A stretch of DNA of 12,141 bases from Roseovarius sp. UBA6217 (GTDB taxonomy: Bacteria; Pseudomonadota; Alphaproteobacteria; Rhodobacterales; Rhodobacteraceae). Below the pieces are notes generated by a model. That model had not been told where the DNA came from. It ran no database searches and worked only from the letters and a program-made list of their open reading frames with translations. A program made the position numbers and the translations under genes. The first letter of the stretch is position 1. Each line of letters starts with the position of its first letter. This document shows, piece by piece, positions 1-5,858 of this stretch. The DNA lies in the NCBI GenBank assembly GCA_002421985.1, contig DISF01000057.1, positions 1 through 12,141 of the forward strand. Direction: 5' to 3'.

Positions 1-384
1 GATTTGCAGGTGAGCGTGACCGGCAAGGAAAGTCTGCGCGACATGGACGACCGCGAGCTGAAGCTTGTGGTGGACCGGTTGAAGGCAAGCGGGTTTGATG
101 ACAGCAAATCGCGAAATATCAAACACAAGCCCGCCCCGCGCGCCGATCTGCGGATGATCCATGTGCTCTGGCGCAAGCTGGGGGAGCGCGGCGCGCTGCG
201 CGATCCCACGCGCGACGGCCTCAACAGGTTCATCCGGGCGCGGTTCGGGGCAAGCTGGGGCTCGGTCCCGGCGGATGTGGACATGCTGCGCGAGTGGCGG
301 CTCATCGACGATGTCATCCAGGCGCTGAAATCGTGGGGCGAGCGGGCGGAGATCGATTTCGACTGGGAGGATCACGCAAGGTGA
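1..384 (+). CDS. gemA: GemA-like early regulatory protein (Mu gp16 family, DUF1018), 5' end outside window
   Basis: The frame is open from base 1, so the gene begins upstream; 127 codons are visible. The TTG at 4-6 is an internal Leu codon, not a credible start. Two GemA hallmarks are seen: a TGK-x-SLRDM stretch ending in a 'LKASGF' helix (residues about 7-31), and a C-terminal part beginning 'LRMIHVLWRKLGERGAL' followed by 'LNRFIRARFG'. The family is the Mu gp16 (GemA) group, small early proteins that in Mu affect host gene expression and DNA supercoiling; the biochemical role is poorly defined. The stop at 382-384 overlaps the GTG of the next gene, so the two are probably co-translated. Family assignment is fairly secure; function here is inferred only. 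Confidence 0.8.
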   Translation, partial: DLQVSVTGKESLRDMDDRELKLVVDRLKASGFDDSKSRNIKHKPAPRADLRMIHVLWRKLGERGALRDPTRDGLNRFIRARFGASWGSVPADVDMLREWRLIDDVIQALKSWGERAEIDFDWEDHAR

Positions 385-605
385 AAAAGGTGAATACTGA
401 CGTGAACAATTCGCGGTCGGAGTTGGAAAACAAACTGATCGCAACCTTGACGGAAATCTGCCGCGCGGCACCCGCCCTGTCCGAGGAGGCGGAGGAGATC
501 AACGTCGCGGACCCGCATGGCGCGCGCTGCGTCTGGCTCATGAAATACCGCGATTTGCAGCGCGTCGCCCGCCGCGCCCTGCGCGATCTGGGGATCGAGG
601 AATGA
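381..605 (+). CDS. Small hypothetical protein of the early region
   Basis: A 74-residue protein that I do not recognise. I place the start at GTG 381, which overlaps the gemA stop as GTGA; a second in-frame GTG at 390 is possible. The upstream open stretch in this frame lies inside gemA and is not needed. The product is charged and mostly helical, with a Glu-rich middle ('SEEAEEINVADPHGARC') and an Arg-rich C-terminal helix ('DLQRVARRALRDLGIEE'). It has no signal peptide or membrane segment. Its stop overlaps the ATG of the next gene by 4 bp, so it belongs to the same early/middle operon. Small accessory genes are normal between gemA and mor in Mu-like phages. Confidence 0.6.
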   Translation: MKKVNTDVNNSRSELENKLIATLTEICRAAPALSEEAEEINVADPHGARCVWLMKYRDLQRVARRALRDLGIEE

Positions 606-850
606 AAAAGCCCCGCCACCCCGTCACCGATCACGCCGTCCTGCGCTATCTGGAGCGGGTGGAGGGTGTCGATATCGAGGCGATCCGCTGCCGCATCGGG
701 CATCTGGCGGATCGCGGCATCGGGATGGGTGCCTGTGGCGTGGTGAGCGGCGGGTTCGTGTTTCGCATCGCGGATGGCGTGGTGGTGACGGTGCTGCGCC
801 AGAACCTGCCCGCGCAGGGCAAGCGGAAAGGGCGTCGCGGTGGAGCGTGA
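602..850 (+). CDS. Small conserved-looking phage protein, possibly DUF4258-like fold
   Basis: An 82-residue basic protein starting at ATG 602, overlapping the previous stop. It opens with 'HPVTDHAVLRYLERVEGVD', then a helix, then a probable beta-hairpin ('GVVSGGFVFRIADGVVVTVL') and a basic tail ('KRKGRRGGA'). The order His-Ala-x-x-Arg-x-x-x-Arg in a first helix, followed by strands ending in 'VVTVL', resembles the DUF4258/BrnT-RelE-like small protein layout. That similarity is my pattern judgement, not an established family match. No antitoxin partner is evident, and the gene is embedded in the early operon. It overlaps the following mor-like gene by 11 bp. Function unknown. Confidence 0.6.
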   Translation: MKKPRHPVTDHAVLRYLERVEGVDIEAIRCRIGHLADRGIGMGACGVVSGGFVFRIADGVVVTVLRQNLPAQGKRKGRRGGA

Positions 851-1229
851 GCCGTCCTGGGTGGAGGAATTGCGCGCCGCGATGGACCCGGCGGCGGTCG
901 AGCGGTTCCTTCTGCGCGCGGGGGGCATGCGGCTTTACGTGCCCCATGCGCCGCGCCCCGGCAGCCCGCTGATGGCGCTCGGGGGGCGCGATATTGCCAG
1001 ATGGATATCGGCCCGCTACGCTGGCGAATATCTCGACGTGCCGTCGGGCCGGGCGCAGGCGCGCGACGGGCTGCGGCAGGCGCTGAGTGAGGAACCCGAT
1101 CTGCCGGTCAACCTGCTGGCCAACCGGTTCGGGGTATCGGCGCGCCGTGTCTTGCAGGTCAAGGCAGAGATGGCGGCGGAGATCGAGCCGCCGCTTCTGG
1201 CCGTCATGCGAAGGGCTTCATCTGAATAA
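840..1229 (+). CDS. mor: Mor-family transcription activator (middle/late gene switch)
   Basis: A 129-residue protein with GTG start at 840. Its N-terminal half carries the Mor dimerisation-type pattern 'AGGMRLYVPHA' (about 27-37), repeated loosely as 'YAGEYLDVPSGRA' (60-72). The C-terminal half has a helix-turn-helix, 'NLLANRFGVSARRVLQV' (91-107). This matches the Mor/C family of Mu, homodimers that bind an inverted repeat around -43 of sigma70 promoters lacking a good -35. In Mu, Mor activates Pm and the related C then activates Plys, PI, PP and Pmom. Here the gene ends only 44 bp before the endolysin, and its last codons contain one copy of a dyad also found upstream of gene I. It is therefore the natural candidate regulator of the late genes. 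It could equally be named C; no second paralogue is visible in the window. Confidence 0.78.
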   Translation: MEREPSWVEELRAAMDPAAVERFLLRAGGMRLYVPHAPRPGSPLMALGGRDIARWISARYAGEYLDVPSGRAQARDGLRQALSEEPDLPVNLLANRFGVSARRVLQVKAEMAAEIEPPLLAVMRRASSE

Positions 1230-1258
1230 GCCGGGCCGCCCCCTCTATCCTGACCGGG
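1210..1258 (+). promoter_or_regulatory. Putative activator-dependent late promoter before the endolysin (Plys-like)
   Basis: The element GAAGGGCTTCATCTGA (1210-1225) contains the dyad GAAG-GG-CTTC. It lies partly inside the end of mor. Exactly 20 nt further on is TATCCT (1246-1251), a 4/6 match to the -10 consensus. There is no recognisable -35. If transcription starts near 1258, the dyad centre is at about -43, the place where Mor/C dimers bind in Mu. The same arrangement occurs before gene I. The transcript would have a short leader with an AGGGG ribosome site at 1261-1265. Inferred from sequence pattern and Mu organisation. Confidence 0.5.
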
Positions 1259-1273
1259 AAAGGGGCCGCGCCG

Positions 1274-1882
1274 ATGCAGACAGTCCGACAGATTGCCGAA
1301 GAGATCGTTGCCCGCGAGGGCGGGTTTGTCGATCACCCCAATGATCCCGGCGGGGCCACGAATTTCGGGGTCACCATCGGGACCATGCGCGCGCTGGGCC
1401 TCGATCTGGATGGCAACGGCGTGGTGGATGTCCGCGACGTGAAGCGGCTCACGCGCGCGCAGGCGGTGGATATCTTCATCGAGCATTACTACACCCGCCC
1501 CCGCATCGGCGCACTGCCCGAGGTGTTGCAGCCGAGCGTGTTCGACATGCAGGTCAATGCGGGCGCGAACGCGGTGAAGATCCTGCAACGGCTGGTGAGC
1601 GAGATGGGGTTCAGGGCGGTGGCGGACGGCTTGATCGGCCCCGCCACGCTGCGGGCCGTGCAGGCGGCACATGACGCGGCCCCCGATCACATCGCCGATG
1701 CCTATGCCATCGCGCGGCGCAACTATTATTTCGCGCTGGCCGACAGCAACCCGCGCCTGCGGGTCTTTGCCCGCGCGCGCTCAGGCGACAAGGGCGGCTG
1801 GATCATCCGCGCCGAAGAGTTCATGAGCCCGCGCTACCGGATGACGCAGGCGCAGTTTCGCGAGAGGGTGGCAAAATGGTGA
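1274..1882 (+). CDS. lys: Endolysin, glycoside hydrolase family 108 with C-terminal peptidoglycan-binding region
   Basis: A 202-residue lysozyme-like muramidase (GH108, ZliS type) that cleaves the glycan strands of peptidoglycan at lysis. The ATG at 1274 follows AGGGG at 1261-1265. The catalytic motif is plain: 'AREGGFVDHPNDPGGATNFG' at 13-32, with Glu15 as the expected acid. A later 'VFDMQVNAGANAVKILQR' (89-106) and 'ADGLIGPATLRAV' (117-129) are typical of the family. The C-terminus, 'GWIIRAEEF' onward, fits the PG_binding_3 type domain. There is no signal peptide, so it depends on the holin encoded next. An inserted 'DLDGNGVVDVRD' (44-55) is a textbook DxDxNGxxDxxD calcium-binding loop. The gene overlaps the holin by 7 bp. 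Identification is confident. Confidence 0.93.
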   Translation: MQTVRQIAEEIVAREGGFVDHPNDPGGATNFGVTIGTMRALGLDLDGNGVVDVRDVKRLTRAQAVDIFIEHYYTRPRIGALPEVLQPSVFDMQVNAGANAVKILQRLVSEMGFRAVADGLIGPATLRAVQAAHDAAPDHIADAYAIARRNYYFALADSNPRLRVFARARSGDKGGWIIRAEEFMSPRYRMTQAQFRERVAKW

Positions 1883-2445
1883 CGCGGCTTCTGGGTGCGC
1901 TGTTCGGCGCGGGGCGCAATGTGGTGCGGGAGACGGCGGAGGTGTTCCGCCCCAATGCCGAAGCCGTCGATCAGCGCGGGGCCGAGGCGCAGGCGGCGGC
2001 GCTGGCGCAGATGGCCGCAGAGTTCGGCGGGGTGCAGGGGCCGTGGGGGCGGTTTGTCGACGGGCTGAACCGGCTGCCGCGCCCGATGCTGGCCTTTGGG
2101 TGCATCTTTCTTTTCGGCTCTGCCATGCACGACCCGATCTGGTTTGCCGAGCGGATGCAGGGGCTGGCGCTGGTGCCAGAGCCGCTCTGGGCGCTGATGG
2201 GGGCGATTGTGGCCTTCTATTTCGGCGCGCGCGAGCTGCACAAGTTTCGTGGTGCGTCGATGGGCAAGGAGGCCGCGCGGATCATCGCGCAGGCCCCGGA
2301 CGTGGCGCGCAATATCGAGGTGCTGCGCGCGCTGCGCGCCGACAGCCCCGGTGCCGCCGATCCCGGACCGGATGCCGCAACCACGCTGGCCGCGCTGACC
2401 CCGACGGAGAACCCGGCGGTTGCGGACTGGAGGGCGCGGGCATGA
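1876..2445 (+). CDS. Holin, 3TM / GTA-type family
   Basis: A 189-residue membrane protein starting at ATG 1876 within the end of the endolysin gene. It has an amphipathic, Ala-rich N-terminal part (about 10-50), then hydrophobic segments around 70-83, 86-100 and 103-119, and a soluble charged, Pro/Ala-rich C-terminal tail (130-189). 'GPWGRFVDGLNRLPRPMLAF' (55-74) before the first membrane segment, and 'PEPLWALMGAIVAFYFGARE' (101-120), are characteristic of the holin family found in alphaproteobacterial phages and gene transfer agents. It should form the inner-membrane lesion that lets the cytoplasmic endolysin reach the wall. Its position directly after the endolysin supports this. The exact number of membrane passes cannot be settled by eye. 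Confidence 0.85.
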   Translation: MVTRLLGALFGAGRNVVRETAEVFRPNAEAVDQRGAEAQAAALAQMAAEFGGVQGPWGRFVDGLNRLPRPMLAFGCIFLFGSAMHDPIWFAERMQGLALVPEPLWALMGAIVAFYFGARELHKFRGASMGKEAARIIAQAPDVARNIEVLRALRADSPGAADPGPDAATTLAALTPTENPAVADWRARA

Positions 2446-2720
2446 GGTGGGTCATTTTGCTGGCGGCGCTGAGTGCGCCCGCCCCGGTGCTGGCGCAGGC
2501 CTGTCTGCCGCGCGATGATCTGGCCGAGACGCTGGAGCGGGGATATGACGAGCGGCTGCGGATGCAGGCGCTGACCGCGGGCGGGCGGCTCGTCGAGATG
2601 TATCTGGCCCCGTCGGGAAGCTGGACCATCGTTCTTGTGACGCCCGGCGGCATGGCCTGCCCGGTATTGTCGGGCCAGGGTGTCGAGATGGTGGCGCAGC
2701 CCGAGGGTGATCCGGCATGA
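2442..2720 (+). CDS. Small exported protein, possible lipoprotein, in the lysis block
   Basis: A 92-residue protein starting at ATG 2442 (ATGA overlap with the holin stop). Residues 2-17 form a clear export signal (Arg2, then a hydrophobic run), ending 'VLAQAC' with Cys21. The site can be read either as a signal peptidase I site (A-x-A before Cys21) or as a loose lipobox with Cys21 as the lipidated residue. The mature part is about 72 residues, with 'APSGSWTIVLVTPGGMACP' and a second cysteine. I do not recognise a named family. Its place between holin and DUF2730 suggests a lysis accessory role, such as an outer-membrane spanin-like component or an envelope factor. That is inference from position and signal sequence only. 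Confidence 0.75.
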   Translation: MRWVILLAALSAPAPVLAQACLPRDDLAETLERGYDERLRMQALTAGGRLVEMYLAPSGSWTIVLVTPGGMACPVLSGQGVEMVAQPEGDPA

Positions 2721-3061
2721 TCGACTGGGATCTTGTGATCAAGGCGCTGGGTCTGATCCTGCCCGTCGTCGCGGGCATCTACACCTATGTCGCGACGCGG
2801 CGGAAGGATGTCGATGCGGCGTTTCAGGCCAACACTGCCCGTATCGACCGGCTGGACGCGCGGGTGGTGCGGATCGAGGACACGATCGGCGCGATGCCCG
2901 GCAAGGACGATATGCACGGGCTGCAACTGGAACTGGTCAAGCAGACCGGGGCGATGAACGAGATGCGCGCGGTGATGGCGGGCAATGCCAAGATCATGGA
3001 GCGGCTGGAAATCATCGTCAGCCGCCACGAGACGCATCTTCTGGAAGGGGGAAGGAAATGA
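2717..3061 (+). CDS. DUF2730 family phage protein (Mu gp25-like), membrane anchor plus coiled coil
   Basis: A 114-residue protein with ATG at 2717, overlapping the previous stop as ATGA. One hydrophobic segment (about 7-26, 'VIKALGLILPVVAGIYTYVA') is followed by 'TRRKD' and a long helical heptad-rich stretch (31-112). The stretch contains 'RIDRLDARVVRIEDTI' and ends 'HETHLLEGGRK'. This matches the DUF2730 family found at the Mu gp25 position between lysis genes and terminase. The topology, a single N-terminal anchor with a coiled coil, is that of an inner-membrane spanin subunit, but Mu gp25 has no proven role as far as I know. It is translationally coupled to both neighbours. Family call confident, function unknown. 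Confidence 0.8.
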   Translation: MIDWDLVIKALGLILPVVAGIYTYVATRRKDVDAAFQANTARIDRLDARVVRIEDTIGAMPGKDDMHGLQLELVKQTGAMNEMRAVMAGNAKIMERLEIIVSRHETHLLEGGRK

Positions 3062-3369
3062 GCGATTACAAGGAAGCCCGCATCGCGCCGCTCATTCGCG
3101 CGCATGTGCTGCGGTTTCTGGAAAGCCGCCGCGATCACGAGAGCACGGCGGATATCCTCGTCACGGTGATCAACGGCACGCGCGACGGGCTGAGCGTCTA
3201 TTACAGCGATGTGGTGGAAGAGCTGCGCTGGCTGGAGCGCAACGGCCATGTCACGTTGCAGGGCGGCGATTTCCTGATCGTGACGGCAACCGATCGGGGC
3301 CTGCGCATCGCACGCGACGAGGACCGCGATGCAGGGATCGCCTATCCCAGCATGATCAAGGGGGGTTGA
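3058..3369 (+). CDS. Small winged-helix-like phage protein (VpaChn25_0724 family)
   Basis: A 103-residue protein starting at ATG 3058 (ATGA overlap). It begins 'MSDYKE', contains 'RAHVLRFLES', then a middle helix, 'VVEELRWLERNGHVTLQ' (about 57-73) and 'TDRGLRIARDE'. This is the pattern of the VpaChn25_0724 family of Mu-like phages: a compact winged-helix-like fold that sits between DUF2730 and DUF3486. The helix 'YSDVVEELRWLERNG' followed by a two-stranded wing is the likely nucleic-acid or protein-binding surface. No experimental role is known to me. Its constant location just before the small-terminase-like gene suggests a link to packaging or late control, which is inference. Confidence 0.72.
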   Translation: MSDYKEARIAPLIRAHVLRFLESRRDHESTADILVTVINGTRDGLSVYYSDVVEELRWLERNGHVTLQGGDFLIVTATDRGLRIARDEDRDAGIAYPSMIKGG

Positions 3370-3371
3370 AC

Positions 3372-3947
3372 ATGCCGCCGCGCCGCAAGGTCGATCTGCT
3401 GCCCGAGGAGCTGCGCGCGCGCATCAAGCAGGCGCTGCGCGAGCGGGGTTTTGCGGGCTACGAGGAGCTGACCGCCGAGATCAACGACTGGCTGGAGGAG
3501 GCGGGGCTCGAGATCACCCTCGGAAAATCGGCGGTGCATTCCTTCGGGCAGGAATACCAGGAATTTGTGAAGCTGCAGGACGAGGCTGGAAATTGGGCGC
3601 GCGACTGGATGTCAGAGCATGACATCTCGGAAGAGGCCGAGCGTCATCGCGTCCTGTTCAAGATGATGACAACCGTCGCCTTCAAGGTGCTGAAAGCACA
3701 GGCCAACAAGGATGGCGATGAAATCGACCCGCGCGAGCTGCATTTTCTGGGCCGGATGATGAAGGATGTGATGCAGTCCTCGGGCATCCGTGAGCAGCTT
3801 ATGGTCAAGGAGCGCGAGCGCATCGCGGCGGAAGCGGCAAAGGCCGCGCGCGACGAGGCCGTGGCGCAGCTTGACAGCGGCGTGGCGACGGGCCGGATCG
3901 ACGCGGCGGCGGCGCAGGCGGCGCGCGAAGTGATGGGGCTGGCATGA
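3372..3947 (+). CDS. DUF3486 protein, Mu gp27-like, probable small terminase subunit
   Basis: A 191-residue protein with ATG at 3372, preceded by an AAGGGGGG ribosome site two codons upstream of the previous stop. The N-terminus is diagnostic: 'KVDLLPEELRARIKQALRERG' spans about 6-26, followed by 'YEELTAEINDWL' and 'LGKSAVHSFGQEY' (50-62). Together they form a helix-turn-helix in the DUF3486 family. The rest is helical and very Ala/Glu rich, ending in 'AAAAQAAREVMGLA'. By position (Mu gp27, before gp28) it is taken to be the DNA-recognising small terminase that brings phage ends to the packaging motor. The DUF is certain in my judgement; the terminase role is the usual inference. Note that the next two genes separate it from the large subunit. 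Confidence 0.85.
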   Translation: MPPRRKVDLLPEELRARIKQALRERGFAGYEELTAEINDWLEEAGLEITLGKSAVHSFGQEYQEFVKLQDEAGNWARDWMSEHDISEEAERHRVLFKMMTTVAFKVLKAQANKDGDEIDPRELHFLGRMMKDVMQSSGIREQLMVKERERIAAEAAKAARDEAVAQLDSGVATGRIDAAAAQAAREVMGLA

Positions 3948-4144
3948 TCGCGGATGATGACATGGTGCAGGGCGGCAAGGTTCTGGTGGGCGATCACAAC
4001 TGGCGCGAGGGGCCGCTCTGGCCGTCGGTCTGTGCCTTCCTCTTTGGCACGCGCGAGAGGTTCACGCATCTGGGGATGCGTTGCACCGTCGCCTGGTGGC
4101 GCGGCAAGCCCTATCTGATCGGCCTGCGCGAGGCCCGCCCGTGA
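3944..4144 (+). CDS. Small hypothetical protein inserted between terminase genes
   Basis: A 66-residue protein starting at ATG 3944 (ATGA overlap with DUF3486) and ending in GTGA overlap with the next gene. Both couplings support that it is translated. The sequence is Trp-rich for its size (Trp21, Trp26, Trp51 and Trp52), with 'VGDHNWREGPLWPSVCAFLFG' around 15-35 and 'RCTVAWWRGKPYLIGL' near the end. It has no signal peptide, and the short hydrophobic stretch around 29-34 is too short for a membrane span. I do not recognise a family. With the following DUF6527-like gene it forms a two-gene insertion between the small and large terminase genes. Confidence 0.55.
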   Translation: MIADDDMVQGGKVLVGDHNWREGPLWPSVCAFLFGTRERFTHLGMRCTVAWWRGKPYLIGLREARP

Positions 4145-4437
4145 TCCGCGCGATCGAGTTCCCGGACCCGGCCGAGTTCCGGCGCAAGGCGCTGCCGGGC
4201 AGTTTCCATATCGACCTGACCAATGGCGGGCCGCGCGGCGCGGCGTTCTGGTTTTTCTGCCCCTGCGGCTGCGCGGGGCCGCACAGGATCGAGGTCGGGT
4301 TTTGTCACAAGCCCAAGCCTGAGCCTTCGTGGTGCTGGAACGGCAAGCTTGCCGAGCCGACGCTGACCCCCTCGGTGCATCAGGCCGTCTGCGGCTGGCA
4401 CGGCTGGCTGCGCGATGGGTATTGGGAGGCGGTGTGA
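4141..4437 (+). CDS. DUF6527-like cysteine-rich protein, likely zinc-binding
   Basis: A 98-residue protein with GTG start at 4141. The core is 'FWFFCPCGCAGPHRIEVGF' (Cys40, Cys42, Cys44, His48), 'SWCWNG' (Cys65), 'PTLTPSV' and 'CGWHGWLRDGYW' (Cys84, His87). The combination of CPCGC, a W-x-W/N-G turn, PTL-x-PS and C-G-W-H-G is what I associate with the DUF6527 family. The spacing of Cys and His suggests a structural zinc site. The function of the family is not established in phages. Its stop (TGA 4435-4437) shares one base with the large terminase ATG, so expression is coupled to packaging. It could be a packaging accessory or a passenger; the sequence does not decide. Confidence 0.72.
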   Translation: MIRAIEFPDPAEFRRKALPGSFHIDLTNGGPRGAAFWFFCPCGCAGPHRIEVGFCHKPKPEPSWCWNGKLAEPTLTPSVHQAVCGWHGWLRDGYWEAV

Positions 4438-5858
4438 TGGCGGAACAGGCCCTTACCTTCCTGCCCTATCAGAAGCGCTGGCTGGAGGATCGCAGCCGGT
4501 TCAAGATCGGCATGTTCACGCGGCGTGGCGGCAAGACCTTTGGCGCGATGGCCGAGGCGGCGGATGACGCGATCCGCGCCGAGATGGCAGGCCAACGCAC
4601 GCGCTGGACGGTGTTGAGCCGGTCGGAAAACACCGCCAAGGAGGCGATGGAGGATGCGCTCAAACCGATCGTGCGCGGCTTCTGGGCGGCCTATAACCGG
4701 CTGGCGCGCGGCGCGGGGCCGGTGTTCGAGGAGGGCGAGTTTCACGCGCCCGAGATGGATGCCGTCTACAAGACCCACGAGGTGCGCTTTCCCGGCGGCT
4801 CGCGGATCGTGGCGCTGTCGGCCAGCCCCGATGCCGCGCGCGGCTTTGGCGGCAATCTGATCCTGGACGAGTTCGCCTTTCATCGCGACAGCCGCCGCAT
4901 CTGGGGCTCGGCCTTTCCGGTGGCCGCGCGGGGCGGGCACAAGATCCGCGTGATCAGCACGCCCAACGGCAAGGGCAACAAGTTCTACGAGCTGATGACC
5001 ACCGATGACGACACCTGGTCGCGCCATCAGGTGGATATTTACCAGGCCGTTAAAGAAGGGCTTGAAGTCGATATTGATGATCTGCGCGCGGGCATGGCCG
5101 ACGAGGATGCCTGGGCGCAGGAATTCGAGCTGCAATGGCTCGACGAGGCGGCAAGCTGGCTCGATTACGATCTCATTGCCGGCTGCGAGGCCAGGGGGGC
5201 CGGAGACCCGGCGGGCTATACCGGCGGGCCGGTCTTTGTCGGCGTCGATATCGCGGCGCGCAATGACCTTTTTGTGATCTGGGTCGTGGAGCTGGTGGGC
5301 GATGTGCTCTGGACGCGGGAAATCATCGCGCGCAAGCGCATCAGCTTTGCCGAGCAGGATCAGCTTCTGGCGGAGGTGTTCCGGCGCTACCGGGTGGCGC
5401 GTTGTGCCATCGACCAGACCGGGATGGGCGAAAAGCCCGTCGAGGACGCGCAGCGCCGCTATGGCTCTGTCCGGGTGCAGGGCGTGCTTTTTACCTCGGC
5501 GGCCAGGCTCGACATGGCGACCACGCTCAAGGAGCGGATGCAGGACCGCCGGTTGCGCATCCCCGAGGGCGACCCGGTCCTGCGCGCCGATCTGCACGCG
5601 ATCCGCTCGCGCGTCGGCCCCACGGGCATCCGGCGGCTCATCTCGGATGGCGAGACCGACGGGCACGCTGACCGTTTCTGGGCGGCGGCGCTGGCGGTCT
5701 CAGTGGCGGATGGTGGCGAGGGCGTGATCGAATACCGTTCCACCGGCCCGCGCCCGGGCCTTGCGCCCGGGGATTTCACGGGTGCCCTGGGCGGGCGGCG
5801 GATGGGCTTTGGCCGGGGCGGCGGCGGCATGGATTTCGGAGGGTTCGCAGATGGCTAG
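4437..5858 (+). CDS. Large terminase subunit (Mu gp28-like ATPase/nuclease)
   Basis: A 473-residue packaging motor that hydrolyses ATP to fill the prohead and cuts the DNA. I choose ATG 4437, sharing its A with the upstream TGA; GTG 4434 is the only close alternative. The ATPase motifs are visible: Walker A-like 'TRRGGKTFG' (28-36, Lys33), Walker B 'LILDEFAFH' (141-149, Asp144/Glu145) and the coupling motif 'ISTPNG' (173-178). The RNase H-like nuclease has candidate acidic residues in 'VGVDIAARND' (Asp271), 'CAIDQTGMG' (Asp326) and 'HADRFWAAALA' (Asp412). The last 25 residues are Gly/Arg rich. The gene is intact, overlaps the portal gene by 8 bp, and is of normal length. In Mu-type phages this enzyme performs headful packaging from integrated copies. 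Confidence 0.95.
   Translation: MAEQALTFLPYQKRWLEDRSRFKIGMFTRRGGKTFGAMAEAADDAIRAEMAGQRTRWTVLSRSENTAKEAMEDALKPIVRGFWAAYNRLARGAGPVFEEGEFHAPEMDAVYKTHEVRFPGGSRIVALSASPDAARGFGGNLILDEFAFHRDSRRIWGSAFPVAARGGHKIRVISTPNGKGNKFYELMTTDDDTWSRHQVDIYQAVKEGLEVDIDDLRAGMADEDAWAQEFELQWLDEAASWLDYDLIAGCEARGAGDPAGYTGGPVFVGVDIAARNDLFVIWVVELVGDVLWTREIIARKRISFAEQDQLLAEVFRRYRVARCAIDQTGMGEKPVEDAQRRYGSVRVQGVLFTSAARLDMATTLKERMQDRRLRIPEGDPVLRADLHAIRSRVGPTGIRRLISDGETDGHADRFWAAALAVSVADGGEGVIEYRSTGPRPGLAPGDFTGALGGRRMGFGRGGGGMDFGGFADG

Noticed and set aside
4..6. TTG at 4 as the true start of the gemA-like gene
   Set aside because: The frame is open upstream of it and the conserved GemA N-terminal part is missing, so the gene is cut by the window edge.
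4380..5666. 428-codon open frame on the minus strand opposite the large terminase
   Set aside because: It mirrors the + strand terminase, has Arg/His/Ala-rich low-complexity composition and no family resemblance. It is a consequence of high G+C codon bias.
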